Shown here: piece after piece, positions 21,130-33,900 of the stretch | Numbering within the stretch: the first letter of the stretch is position 1 | Layout of the letters: every line of letters starts with the position of its first letter | DNA from: Penium margaritaceum | Taxonomy: Eukaryota; Streptophyta; Zygnematophyceae; Desmidiales; Peniaceae | Assembly (NCBI GenBank): GCA_023375785.1 | Contig: SZWC01001545.1 | Coordinates: 125,796-189,795 of the forward strand | Length of the DNA stretch: 64,000 nucleotides | Direction: 5' to 3' | Made by a program: the position numbers and the translations under genes | The notes under the pieces: generated by a model | Told to the model about the DNA's origin: nothing | Databases searched by the model: none | What the model saw: the letters and a program-made list of their open reading frames with translations, nothing else

Positions 21130-21735
21130 TGTCAGAAGAATGGAGACACCAGAAAAGCAGTGGCAAAAGCAGGCAGAAGCGTCAGAACACACAAGTATAT
21201 GTCAGTGGAGTGACGTAGGCGAGGACGGTCAGAGGAGTTAGTCACGGAAGCTGATAGAAGCTGAGAGGCGAGATAGCTGAGGTAGACGGTTGATGTGAGA
21301 AAGAGTGCTGGCGAGATGAGTGATGGTTGGCGAAGTATGAGAGCTAAGCGAAGGAGCGAGCGTGACGGAGTGAAGCGTTGACAGGGGCTGGCAATGACAA
21401 AGAATGCGAGGAGCGAGCAGAGCAAAGACACGGCGGCGAAGCCGCGGAACCAAATGGGAACTGGATGAGCAGAGCTGTTCTGGTTAACTCAAGGGAATGA
21501 ACGTCCTCGGTATAAAAAGGACAGAACAGGACAAAGTAGCAACGGCTTCTTTCTGCTAGCCGGACGCGGATGACAGGTGTCAGTTTATTAGGGGATGACT
21601 TGGACTGTCGGGTCTAACGGTTAGGTCGACTGAGAGACCGTTGCCAAGGTGATTCAGGTGAGGACCTGAACCCTTATTGAGAGCTCAGTATTTTCTTGAG
21701 GAGTGACCTCTGTCAGAGTACTTGTATTTTCTGAC
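21130..21735 (-). repeat. 5' LTR of the 17.9-21.7 kb element
   Basis: It aligns end to end with 17876-18482. On the + strand it begins TGTCAGAAGAATGG and ends TATTTTCTGAC, the final A of the expected TGACA being replaced by satellite. A + strand TATAAAA is retained in GGTATAAAAAGGACAG, reading out of the element towards the 42-kb satellite block. Confidence 0.9.
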
Positions 21736-24700
21736 GTGGCTATTGTGTGCAATGCCCTGACAACGTTCGCATGTGCCACTGACCATGACCACAAATGTAT
21801 CCAAGTGACTTTTACTTCTATTGATCACAACACGAGTCAGCCACAGTCAGAGTATCCAATCACAATGCAGATGTACTAGGCATGATCTTGCAGGTGCAAA
21901 CAAGGTAGAATACTGGTGGCTCGGTGTGGCCATTGTGTGCAATGCCTTGACAAAGTTGGCATGTGCCACTGACCATGACGACAAAGTTTACCAAGTGACT
22001 TTGACTTCTACGAATCATAACACGAGTCAGCCACAGTCAGAGTGCCCAATCAGAACGCACATATAGTATGCATAACATTGTAGGTAAAAACAAGGTAAAA
22101 AACTCGTGGCTTGGCAGGGCTATTGTGCGTAATGCCTTGAGAAAGTTGGCATGTGCCACTGACCATGACCACAAAGTTTACCAAGTACATGAAACGGCTA
22201 TGAATCATAACACAATTCAGCCACAGTCAGAGTGTCCAATCACAGTGCAGATATACTAGGCATGACCTTGCATGTATAAACAAGATAGAATACTGGGGGC
22301 TCGGTGTGGCTATTGTGCGCATCTCCTTGACAACGTTGGCATGTGCCAGTGACCATGACCACAAATGTATCCAAGTGACCTTTACTTCTATTGATCATAA
22401 CACGAGTCACCCACGGTCACAGTGTCCAATCAGGATACAGATGTAATAGGCATGATGTTGCAGGTAAAAACAAGGTAGAATAATGGTGGCTCGATGTGGC
22501 TATTTTACGATATGCCTTGACAAAGTAGGCATGTGCCACTGACCATGACCACAAATGTATGTAAGTGACTTTTACTTCTATTGATCATAACACGAGTCAG
22601 CCACGGTCGGAGTGTCCAATCACCATGCACATCTTATATGCATGACCTTGCAGGTATAAACAAGGTAAAAAACCGGTGACTTGGCACGGCTGTTGTGCGC
22701 AATGCCTTGACAAAGTTGGCATGTGCCACTGACCATGACCACAAAGTTTACCAAATACCTATATACGGCTATGAATCATAACACGAGTCAGCCACGGGCA
22801 GAGTGTCCTATCATAGTGCAGATATACTGGACATGACCTTGCAGGTATAAAACACGGTAGAATGCTGGTGGCTCGGTGTGGCTATTGTGCGCAATGCCTT
22901 GACAAAGTTGGCATGTGCCACTGACCATGACCACAAATGTATCCAACTGACTTTTACTTCTATTGAGCATAACATGAGTCAGCCACGGTCAGAGTGTCCA
23001 ATTACAGTGCAGATGTACTAGGCATGATCCTGCAGGTGCAAACAAGGTAGAATACTGGTGGCTCGGTGTGGCTATTGTGCGTAATGCCTTGACAAAGTTG
23101 GGATGTGCCACTGACCATGACAACAATCCAAATGACTTTGACTTCTATGAATCATAACACGAGTCAGCCACGGTCAGAGTGCCCAATCAAAACGCACATC
23201 TAACATGCATGACGTTACAGGTATAAACAAGGTAAAAAACCGGTGGCTTGGCACGGCTATTGTGCGCAATGCCTTGACAAAGCTGGCACGTGCCACTGAC
23301 CATGACCACAAAGATTACCAAGTACATTAAACGGCTATGAATCATAACACAAGTCAGCCACAGTCAGAGTGTCCAATCATATTGGAGATGTAATGGGCAT
23401 GACCTTGCAGGTATAAACAAGGTAGAATCATGGTGGATGGGTATGGCTATTGTGTGCAATGCCTTGACAAAGTTGGCATGTGCCACTGACCATGACCACA
23501 AATCTATCCAAGTGACGTTTACGTCTATTCATCATAACACGAGTCAGCCACGGTCAGAGTGTCCAATCACAGTGCAGATGTATTAAGCATGATATTGCAG
23601 GTACAAACAAGGTAAAACACCAGTGGCTTGGTGTGGCTGTTTTGGTAATGCCTTGACAAAGTTGGCATGTGCCACTGACCATGACCACCTAGTTTACCAA
23701 GTTACTTTAACTTATATGAATCAGAACACGAGTCAGCCACGGTCAGAGTGCTCAAGCACAGTGCACATGTAACATGCATGCCCTTGCAGGTATTAACAAG
23801 GTAAAAAACCGGTGGCTTGGCACGGCTATTGTGCGCAATGCATTGACAAAATTGGCATGTGCCACTGACCATGACCACAAAGTTTACCAGGTGACTTTAA
23901 CTTCTACGAATCGCAACACGAGTCAGCCACGGTCAGAGTGCCCAATCACAAGGCACATCTAATATGCATTACCTTGCATGTATAAACAAGCTACAAAACT
24001 GGTGGCTTGGCCCGGCTATTGTGCGCAATGCCTTGACAAAGTTGGCATGTGCCACTGACCATGACCACAGAGTTTACCAAGTACCTTAAACGGATATGAA
24101 TCATAACACGAGTCAGCCACGGTCAGAGTGTCCAATCACAGTGCAGATATACTGGGCATGACCTTACATGTATAAGCAAGGTAAAATACTGGTGGCTCGG
24201 TGTGGCTATTGTGCGCAATGCCTTGACAGAGTTGGCATGTGCCACTGACCATGACCACAAATGTGACCAAGTGACTGTTACTTCTATTGATCATAACACG
24301 AGTCAGCCACGGTCACAGTGTCCAATCACAGTGCAGATGTACTAGGCATGCTCTTGCAGGTACAAACAAGGTAGAATACTGGTGGCTTGGTGTGGCTATT
24401 GTAAGCAATGCCTGTACAAAGTTGGCATGTGCCAGTGACCATGACGACAAAGTTTACCAAGTGACTTTGACTTCTACGAATCATAACACGAGTCAGCCAC
24501 GGCCAGAATGCCCAATAAAAACGCACATCTAATGTGCATGACCTTGCAGGTACAAAAAAGGTAAAAAACCGGTGGCTTGGCACGGCTATTGTGCGCAATG
24601 CCTTGACAAAGTAGGCATGTGCCACTGACCATGACCACAAAGTTTACCAAGTACATTTAACGGCTATGAATCATAACACAAGTCAGCCACAGTTAGAGTG

Positions 24701-25899
24701 TCCAGTCACAGTGCAGATATACTGGGCATGACCTTACAGACATAAGGTAGAATACTGGTGGCTCGGTGTGGCTATTGTGCGCAATTCCTTGACAAAGTTG
24801 GCATGTGCCACTGACCGTGACCACAAATATATCCAAGTGACTTTTACTTCTATTGATCATAACACCAGTCAGCCACGGTCAGAGTGTCCAATCACAATGC
24901 AGATCTGCTAGGCATGATCTTGCAGGTACAAACAAGGTAGAATACTGGTGGCTCGGTGTGGCTATTTTGCGCTATGCATTGACAAAGTTGGCATGTGCCA
25001 CTGACCATGACCACAACGTTTACAAAGTACACAATAGGAGTCAGCCACGGGCAGAGTGTCCAGTCACAGTGCAGATATACTGGGCATGACCTTGCAGGTA
25101 TAAAACAGGGTAGAATACTGGTGGCTCGGTGTGGCTATTGTACGCAATGCCTTGAAAAAGTTGGCATGTGCCACTGACCATGACCACAACGTTTACTAAG
25201 TACCTTAAATGGCTATGAATCACAATACGAGTCAGCCACGGGCAGAGTGTCCAATCACAGTGCAGATATACTGGGCATGACCTTGCAGGTATAAAACAGG
25301 GTAGAATACTGGTGGCTCGGTGTGGCTATTGTNGTTGGCATGTGCCACTGACCATGACCACAAAGTTTACCAAGTGATTTTAACTTCTACGAATCGTAAC
25401 ACGAGTCAACCACGGGCAGAGTGCCCAATAACAGTCCACACTTAATATACATGACCTGGCAGGTATAAACAAGGTAAAAAACCGGTGGCTTGGCCCGGCT
25501 ATTGTGCGCAATGCCTTGACAAATTTGGCATGTGCCACTGACCATGACCACAAAGTTTACCAAGTGACTTTATTTTCTACAAATCGTAACAAGGTAAAAT
25601 ACTGGTGCCAAGGCTTTAGCGTCTACGAATTGTAACACGATTCAGCCACATTCAGAGTGCCCAATCACAGTGCACATATGATATGCATGACCTTGCAGGT
25701 ATAAACAAGGTAAAATAGCGGTGGCTTGGCACGGCTATTGTGCGCAATGCCTTTGCAAAGTTGGCATGTGCCACTGACCATGACCACACTGTTTACCAAG
25801 TACCTTAAACGGCTATGAATCATAACACGCGTCACCCACGGTCAAAGTGTCCAATTACAGTGCAGATGTATTAGGCATGATCTTGAAGGTGCAAACAAG

Positions 25900-28800
25900 G
25901 TAGAATACGGGTGGCTCGGTTTGGCTATTGTGCGCAATGCCTTGACAAAGTTGGCATGTGCCACTGACCATGACCACAAATGTATCCAATTGTCTTTTAC
26001 ATATAATGATCATAATACGAGTCAACCACGGTCAGAGTGTCCAATCACAATGCAGGTGTACTAGGAATGATCTTGCAGGTTCAAACAAAATAGAATACTG
26101 GTGGCTCCGAATGGCTATTGTGCTCAATGCGTTGACAATGTTGGCATGTGCCACTGACAATGACCACAAAGTTTACCAAGTGACTTGAACTTATATGAAT
26201 CGTAACACGAGTCAACCACGGTCAGAGTGCCAGATCACAGTGCACATCTAATATGCATGACCTTGCAGGTATAAAAAAGGAAAAAAAGTGGTGGCTTGGC
26301 ACGCCTATTGTGCGGAATGCCTTGAACAAGTTGGCATGTGCCACTGACCATGACCACAAAGTATACCAAGTGACTTTATTTTCTACAAATCGTAACATGT
26401 GTCAGCTACTGTCAGAGTGCCCAATCACAGTTCAGATGTACTAGGCATGACCTTACAGGAATAAACAAGGTAAAAAACCGGTGGCTTGGCACCACTATTG
26501 TGCGCAATGCCTTGACAAAGTTGGCATGTGGCACTGACCATGACCACAAAGTCTACCAAATACCTTAAACGGCTATGACTCATAACACGAGCCAGCCACG
26601 GTCAGAGTCTCCAATCACAGTGCACATGTACTAGGCATGATCTTACAGGTACAAACAAGGTAGACTACTGGTGGCTTGGTGTGGCTATTGTGCGCAATGC
26701 CTTGACAAAGTTGGCATGTGCCACTGACCATGACCACAAATGTATCCAAGTGACTTTTACTTCTATTGATCATAACACGAGTCAGCCACGGTCAGAGTGA
26801 CCAATCACAGTGCAGGTGTACTAGGCATGATCTTGCAGGTACAAACAAGGTAGAATACTGGTGTCTCGGTGTGGCTATTTTGTGAAATGACTTGACAAAG
26901 TTGGCATGTGCCACTGACCATGACCACAAAGTTTACCAAGTGACCTTTACTTCTACGAATGGTAACACGAGTCAGCCACATTCAGAGTGCCCAAGCATAG
27001 TGCACATCTAATATGCATGACCTTGCAGGTATAAAGAGGGTAGAAAACTGGTGGCTTGGCACGGCTATTGTGGGCAATGTCTTGACAAAGTTGGCATGTG
27101 CCACTGACCATGACCACACTGTTTACCAAGTACCTTAAACGGCTACGTAGCATAACACGCGTCACCCACGGTCAGAGTATCCAATCACTGTGCAAATGTA
27201 CTAGGCATGATCTCAAAGGTACAAACAAGGTAGAATACTGGTGGCTCGGTGTGGCTATTATGCGGAATGCCTTGACAAAGTTGGCATGTGCCACTGACCA
27301 TGACCACAAAGTATACCAAATGACTTCATTTTCTACAAATCGTAACACGTGTCAGCTACAGTCAGAGTGCCCAATCACAGTTCCGATGTACTAGGCATGA
27401 CCTTACAGGAATAAACAAGGTAAAAAACCGGTGGCTTGGTACGACTATTGTGCGCAATGCCTGGACAAAGTTGGCATGTGCCACTGACCATGACCACAAA
27501 GTCTACCAAGTACCTTAAACGGCTATGACTCCTAACACGAGTCAGCCACGGTCAGAGTGTCCAATCACAGTGCACATGTACTAGGCATGATCTTACAGGT
27601 AAAAACAAGGTAGAATACTGGTGGCTTGGTGTGGCTATTGTGCGCAATGCCTTGACAAAGTTGGCATGTGCCACTGACCATGACCACAAATGTATCCAAG
27701 TGACTTTTACTTCTATTGATCATAACACGAGTCAGCCACGGTCAGAGTGACCAATCACAGTGCAGATGTACTAGGCATGATCTTGCAGGTACAAACAAGG
27801 TAGAATACTGTTGTCTCCGTGTCGCTATTTTGTGCAACTACTTGGAAAAGTTGGCATGTGCCACTGACCATGACCTCAAAGTTTACCAAGTGACCTTAAC
27901 CTCTACAAATCGTAACACAAGTCAACCATGGTCAAAGTGCCCAATCACAGTGCACACCTAATATGCATGACCTTACAGGTATACACAATATGAAAAACCG
28001 GTGGCTTGGCACGGCTATTGTGCGCAATGTCTTGACAAAGTTGGCATGTGCCACTGACCATGACCACAAAGTTTACCAAGTGACTTTAACTTCTACGAAT
28101 TGTAACACGAGTCAGCCACATTCAGAGTGCCCAATCATAGTGCACATCTAATATGCATGACCTTGCAGATATAAAGACGGTAAAAAACTGGTGGCTTCGC
28201 ACGGCTATTGTGTGCAATGTCTCGACAAAGCTGGCATGTGCCACTGACTATGACCACGCTGTTTACCAAGTACCTTAAACGGCTATGACTCATAGCACGA
28301 GTCAGCCACGGTCAGAGTGTCCAATCACAGTGCAGATGTACTAGGCATGATCTTGCAGGTACAAACAAGGTAGAATACTGGTGGCTTGGTGTGGCTATTG
28401 TGCGCAATGCCTTGACAAAGTTGGCATGTGCCACTGACCATGACTACAATTGTATCCAAGTGACTTTTACTTCTATTGATCATAACACGAGTCAGCCATG
28501 GTCAGAGTGTCCAATCACAGTACATATGTACTAGGCATGATCTTGCAGGTACAAACAAGGTAGAATACTGGTGTCTCGGTGTGGCTGTTTTGTGCAATGA
28601 CTTGACAAAGTTGGCATGTGCCACTGACCATGACCACAATGTTTACCAAGTGACCTTAACGTCTACGAATCGTAACACAGGTCAACCATGGTCAAAGTGC
28701 CCGATCACAGTGCACATCTAATATGCATGACCTTACAGGTATACACAAGGTAAAAAACCGGTGACTTGGCACGGCTATTGTGCGCAATGCCTTGACAAAG

Positions 28801-30900
28801 TTGGCATGTGCCACTGACCATGACCACAAAGTTTACCAAGTGACTTGAACTTCTACGAATCGTAACACCAGTCAGCCACATTCAGAGTGCCCAATCACAG
28901 TGCACATCTAATATGCATGACCTTGCAGGTATAAAGAACGTACAAAACCGTTGGCTTGGCACGGCTATTGTGCGCAATGCATTGACAAAGTTGGCATGTA
29001 CCACTGACCATGACCACACTGTTTACCAAGTACCTTAAATGGCCATGAATCATAACACGCGTCACCCACGGTTAGAGTTTCCAATCACAGTGCAGATGTA
29101 CTAGGCATGATCTTGAAGGTACAAAAAAGGTGGAAAACTGGTGGCTCGGTGTGGCTATTGTGCGCAATGCCTTGACAAAGTTGGCATGTGCCACTGACCA
29201 TGATCACAAAGTTTAATAAGTGACTTTAACTTCTACGAATCGTAACACGAGTCAGCCACGGTCAGAGTGCCCAATCATAGTACACATGTAATATGCATGA
29301 CCTTGCTGGTATAAACAAGGTAAAAAACTGGTGGCTTGGCATGACTATTGTGCGCAATGCCTTGACAATGTTGGCATGTGCCACTGACCATGACCACAAA
29401 GTTTACCAAGTCCATTAAACGGCTATGGAAAATAACACGAGTCAGCCACGGTCGGAGTGTCCAATCACAGTGCAGATATACTGGGCATGACCTTACAGGT
29501 ATAAACAATGTAGAATACTGGTGGTTCGGTGTGGCTATTGTGCGCAATGCCTTGACAAACTGGCATGTGCCACTGACCATGACCACAAAGTTTACCAATT
29601 GACGTTTACGTCTATTGATCATAACACGAGTCAGCCACGGTCATAGTTTCCAATCACAGTGCAGATGAATTAGGCATGATCTTGCAGGTGCAAACAAGGT
29701 AAAACATCTGTGTCTTGGTGTGGCTACTGTGCGCAATGCCTTGACAAAGTTGGCATGTGCCACTGACTATGACCACAAAGCCTACCAAGTGACTTTAACG
29801 TCTACGAATTGTAACACGAGTCAGCCACATTCAGAGTGTCCAATCACAGTGCACATCTAATATGCATGACCTTGCAGGTATACACAAGGTAAAAAACCGG
29901 TGGCTTGGGACGGCTATTGTGCGCAATACCTTGACAAAGTTGGCATGTGCCACTGACCATGACCACACTGTTAACCAAGTACCTTAAACGGCTACGAATC
30001 ATAACACGCGTCACCCACGGTCAGAGTGTCCAATCACAGTGCAGATGTAATAGGCATGATCTTGAAGGTGCAAACAAGGTAGAATACTGGTGGCTCAGTG
30101 TGGCTATTGTGCGCAATGCCTTGACAAAGTTGGCATGTGCCACTGACCATGATCACAAAATTTACCAAGTGACTTTAACTTCTATGAATCGTAAGGCGAG
30201 TCAGCCACGGTCAGAGTACCCAATCATAGTACACATCTAATATGCATGACCTTGCTGGTATAAACAAGGTAAAAAACCGGTGGCTTTGCATGGCTATTGT
30301 GCGCAATGCCTTGACAAAGTTGGCATGTGCCACTGACCATGACCACAAATTTTGCCAAGTACATTAAACGGCTATGAATTGTAACACGAGTCAGCCACTT
30401 TTAGAGTGTCCAATCACAGTACAGATATACTGGGCATGACCTTATAGGTATGAGTAAGGTAGAATACTGGAGGCTCAGTGTGGCTATTGTGCGCAATGCC
30501 TTGACAAATTGGCATGTGCCACTGACCATGACCACAACGTTTACCAAGTAGCTTTAACTTCTATGAATCGTAAAACAAGTCAGCCACGGTCAGAGTGCCC
30601 AATCACAGTGCACATCTAATATGCATGACCTTGCAGGTATACACAAGGTAAAAAACCGGTGGCTTGGGACGGCTATTGTGCGCAATACCTTGACAAAGTT
30701 GGCATGTGCCACTGACCATGACCACAAAGTTTACCAAGTGACTTTAACTTCTACGAATCGTAACACGAGTCAGCCACATTCAGAGTGCCCAATCACAGAG
30801 CACATCTAATATGCATTATCTTGCAGGTATAAAGAAGGTAAAATAACCGGTGGCTTGGCACCGCTATTGTGCGCAATGCCTTGACAAAGTTGGCATGTAC
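25900..30900 (+). repeat. Older paralogue of parts of the 39-48 kb satellite segment
   Basis: Diagnostic variant monomers recur in order at a constant offset: 26953, 27098, 27716 and 27963 correspond to 40680, 40825, 41444 and 41691 (offset 13727-13728), and again to 55493-56504. Further on 29947 and 30621 correspond to 47086 and 47760 (offset 17139). Variant signatures such as TCTACAAATCGTAACACGTG and GGTATACACAATGT or close forms are shared. Divergence is clearly greater than between the 31.7-49.2 and 49.8-63.8 kb copies, so this looks like an earlier round of the same process. Confidence 0.7.
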
Positions 30901-33900
30901 CACTGACCATGACCACACTGTTTACCAAGTACCTTAAACGGCTAAGAATCATAACACGCGTCCCCCACGGTCAGTGTGTCCAATCACGATGCAGATGTAC
31001 TAGGCATGATCTTGCAGGTGCAAACAAGGTAGAAAACCAGTGGCTTGGTGTGGCTATTATGCGCAATGCAATGACAAAATTGGCCTGTGCCACTAACCAT
31101 GATCACAAAGTTTACCAAGTGACTTTAACTTCTACGAATCGCAACACGAGTCAGCCACGGTCAGAGTGCCCAATCATAGTACAAATCTAATATGTATGAC
31201 CTTGCAAGTATAAACAAGGTAAAAAACCGGTGGCTTGGCACGGCTATTGTGCGCAATGCCTTGAAATAATTGGCCTGTGCCACTGACCATGACCACAAGG
31301 TTTACCAAGTACCTTAAACGGCTAGGATTCATAACACGTGTCAGCCACGGTCAGAGTGTCTAATCTCAGTACAGATATACCGGGCATGACCTTACAGGTA
31401 TAATCAAGGTAAAATACTGGTGGCTCGGTGTGGCTATTGTGTGCAATGCCTTGACAAAGTTGGCATGTGCCACTGACCATGACCACAAGTGTATCCAAGT
31501 GACGTTTACTTTTATTGATCATAACATGAGTCAGCCACGGTCAGGGTGTCCAATCACAGTGCAGATATACTATGCATGATCTTGCAGGTGCAAACAATAT
31601 AGAATAGTGGTGTCTCGGTGTGGCTATTGTGCGCAATGCCTTGACAAAGTCGGCATGTGCCACTGACCATGACCACAAAGTTTACCAAGTGACTTTAACA
31701 TCTACGAATCGTAACACAAGTCAGCCACAGTCAGAGTGCCCAATTACAGTTTGGATGTGCTAGGCATGACCTTGCAGGTATAAACAAAGCACAAAACTGG
31801 TGGCTTGGCACGACTATTGTGCGCAATGCCTTCACAAAGTTGGTATGTGCCACTGACCATGTCCACAAAGTTTACAAAAACTTTAAACGGCTATGACTCA
31901 TAACTCGAGTCAGCCACAGTCAGAGTGTCCAACGACAGTCCAGATGTACTAGGCATGACCTTGCAGATATAAACAAGGTAGAATCCTGGTGGTTCAGTGT
32001 GGCTATTGTGCGCAATGCCCTGACAAAGTTGGCATGTGCCACTGACCATGACCACAAATGTATCAAAGTGACTTTTACTTCTATTGATCATAACACGAGT
32101 CAGCCACGGTCAGAGTGTCCAATCACATTGCAGATGTACTAGGAATGATCTTGCAGGTACGAACAAGGTAGAATACTGGTGTCTTTGTGTGGCTATTGTG
32201 CGCAATGACTTGATAGTGTTGGCATGTGCCACTGACCATGACCACAACGTCTACGAGTCGTAACACAAGTCAGCCACAGTCAAAGTGCCCAATCACAGTG
32301 CACATCTAATATGCATGACCTTGCAGGTATAAACAAGGTAAAATACCGGTGGCTTGACACGGATATTGTACGCAATGCCTTGACAAAGTTGGCATGTGCC
32401 ACTGACCATGACCAGGCTCTTTACCAAGTACCTTAAACGGCTATGAATCATAACACGCGTCACCTACGATCAGAGTGTCCAATCACAGTGCACATGTACT
32501 AGGCATGATGTTGCAGGTGCAAACAAGGTAGAATACGGGTGGCTCGGTGTGGCTATTGTGCGCAATGTCTTGACAGAGTTGGCATTTGCCACTGACCATG
32601 ATCACAAAGTTTACCAAGTGACTAGCTTCTACAAATCGTAACACGAGTCAGACACTGCCAGAGTGCCCAATCATAGTGCACATCTAATATGCATGACCTT
32701 GCTGGTATAGAAGGGTAAAAAACCCGTGGCTTGGCACGGCTATTGTGCGCAATGCCTTGACAAAGTCGGCACGGGCCACTGACCATGACCACAAAGTTTA
32801 CCAAGTACGTTAAACGGCTATGAATTCAAACACGAGTCAGCCACGATCAGAGTGTCAAATCACAGTGCAGATATACTGGGCATGACCTTACAGGTTTAAA
32901 CAAGGTAGAATACTGGTGGCTCGGTGTGGCTATTGTGCGCAATGCCTTGACAAAATTGGCATGTGCCACTGACCATGACCACAAATGTATCCAAGTGACG
33001 CTTACGTCTATTGATCATAACACGGGTCAGCCATGGTCAGAATGTCCAATCACACTGCAGATGTTTTAGGCATGATTGTGCAGGTACGAACAAGGAAAAA
33101 CACCGGTGGCTTGGCACGGCTATTGTGCGCAATGCCTTGACAAAGTTGGCATGTGCCACTGACCATGACTACAAAGATTACCAAGTGACTTTAACTTCTA
33201 CAAATCGTAACACGAGTCAGCCACATTCAGAGTGCCCAATCACAGTGCACATCTAATAAGCAGGATCTTGCAGGTATAAACAAGGTCAAAAACTGTTGGC
33301 TTGGCACAGCTATTGTGCGCAATGCATTGACCAAGTTTGCATGTGCCACTGACCATGACCACAAAGTTTACCAAGTACCTTAAACGGCTATGAATCATAA
33401 TACGAGTCAGCCACGGTCAGAGTGTCCAATCACAGTGCAGATGTAGTTTTACTTCTATTGATCATAACACGAGTCAGCCACGGTCAGAGTGCCCAATCTC
33501 TGTGCACGTCTAATATGCATGACATTGCAGGTATGGACACGGTAAAAAACCGGTGGCTTGGTACGGCCATTGTGCGCAATGCCTAGACAAAGTTGGCATG
33601 TGCCACTGACAATGACCACAAAGTTTACCAAGTACAATAAACGGCTATGAATCATAACACGAGTCAGACACAATCAGAGTGTCCAATCACAGTGCAGATA
33701 CACTAGGCATGACCTTGCAGGTATAAAAAAGGTAGAATACTGGTGGCTCTGTGTGGCTATTGTGCGCAATGCCTTGACAGAGTTGGCATGTCCCACTGAC
33801 CATGACCACAACTGTATCCAAGTGACTTTACTTCTATTGATCATAACACGAGTCAGCCACGGTCAGTGTGTCCAATAACAGAGCATATATACTAGGCATG

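Larger units (their letters stand above)
17876..21735 (-). mobile_element. Non-autonomous LTR retrotransposon, 3.86 kb, - strand
   Basis: Two LTRs of about 606 bp (17876-18482 and 21130-21735) flank a 2647-bp interior. Orientation is fixed by two landmarks: reading the - strand, the LTR at 21130 is followed at once by TGGTATCAGAGCACC (initiator-Met tRNA PBS), and the LTR ending at 18482 is preceded by AAGGGGGG (polypurine tract). LTR termini are TGTCAGAA...TTCTGACA. By eye the two LTRs differ at very roughly one base in ten, so the insertion is not recent. No protease, integrase, reverse transcriptase or RNase H motif is visible in any frame, so it must rely on proteins from another element (LARD/TRIM-like class). 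The flanks (GAGTC left, GTGGC right) do not form a target duplication and the satellite phase jumps by about 88 bp, implying loss or recombination at the edges. Confidence 0.9.
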
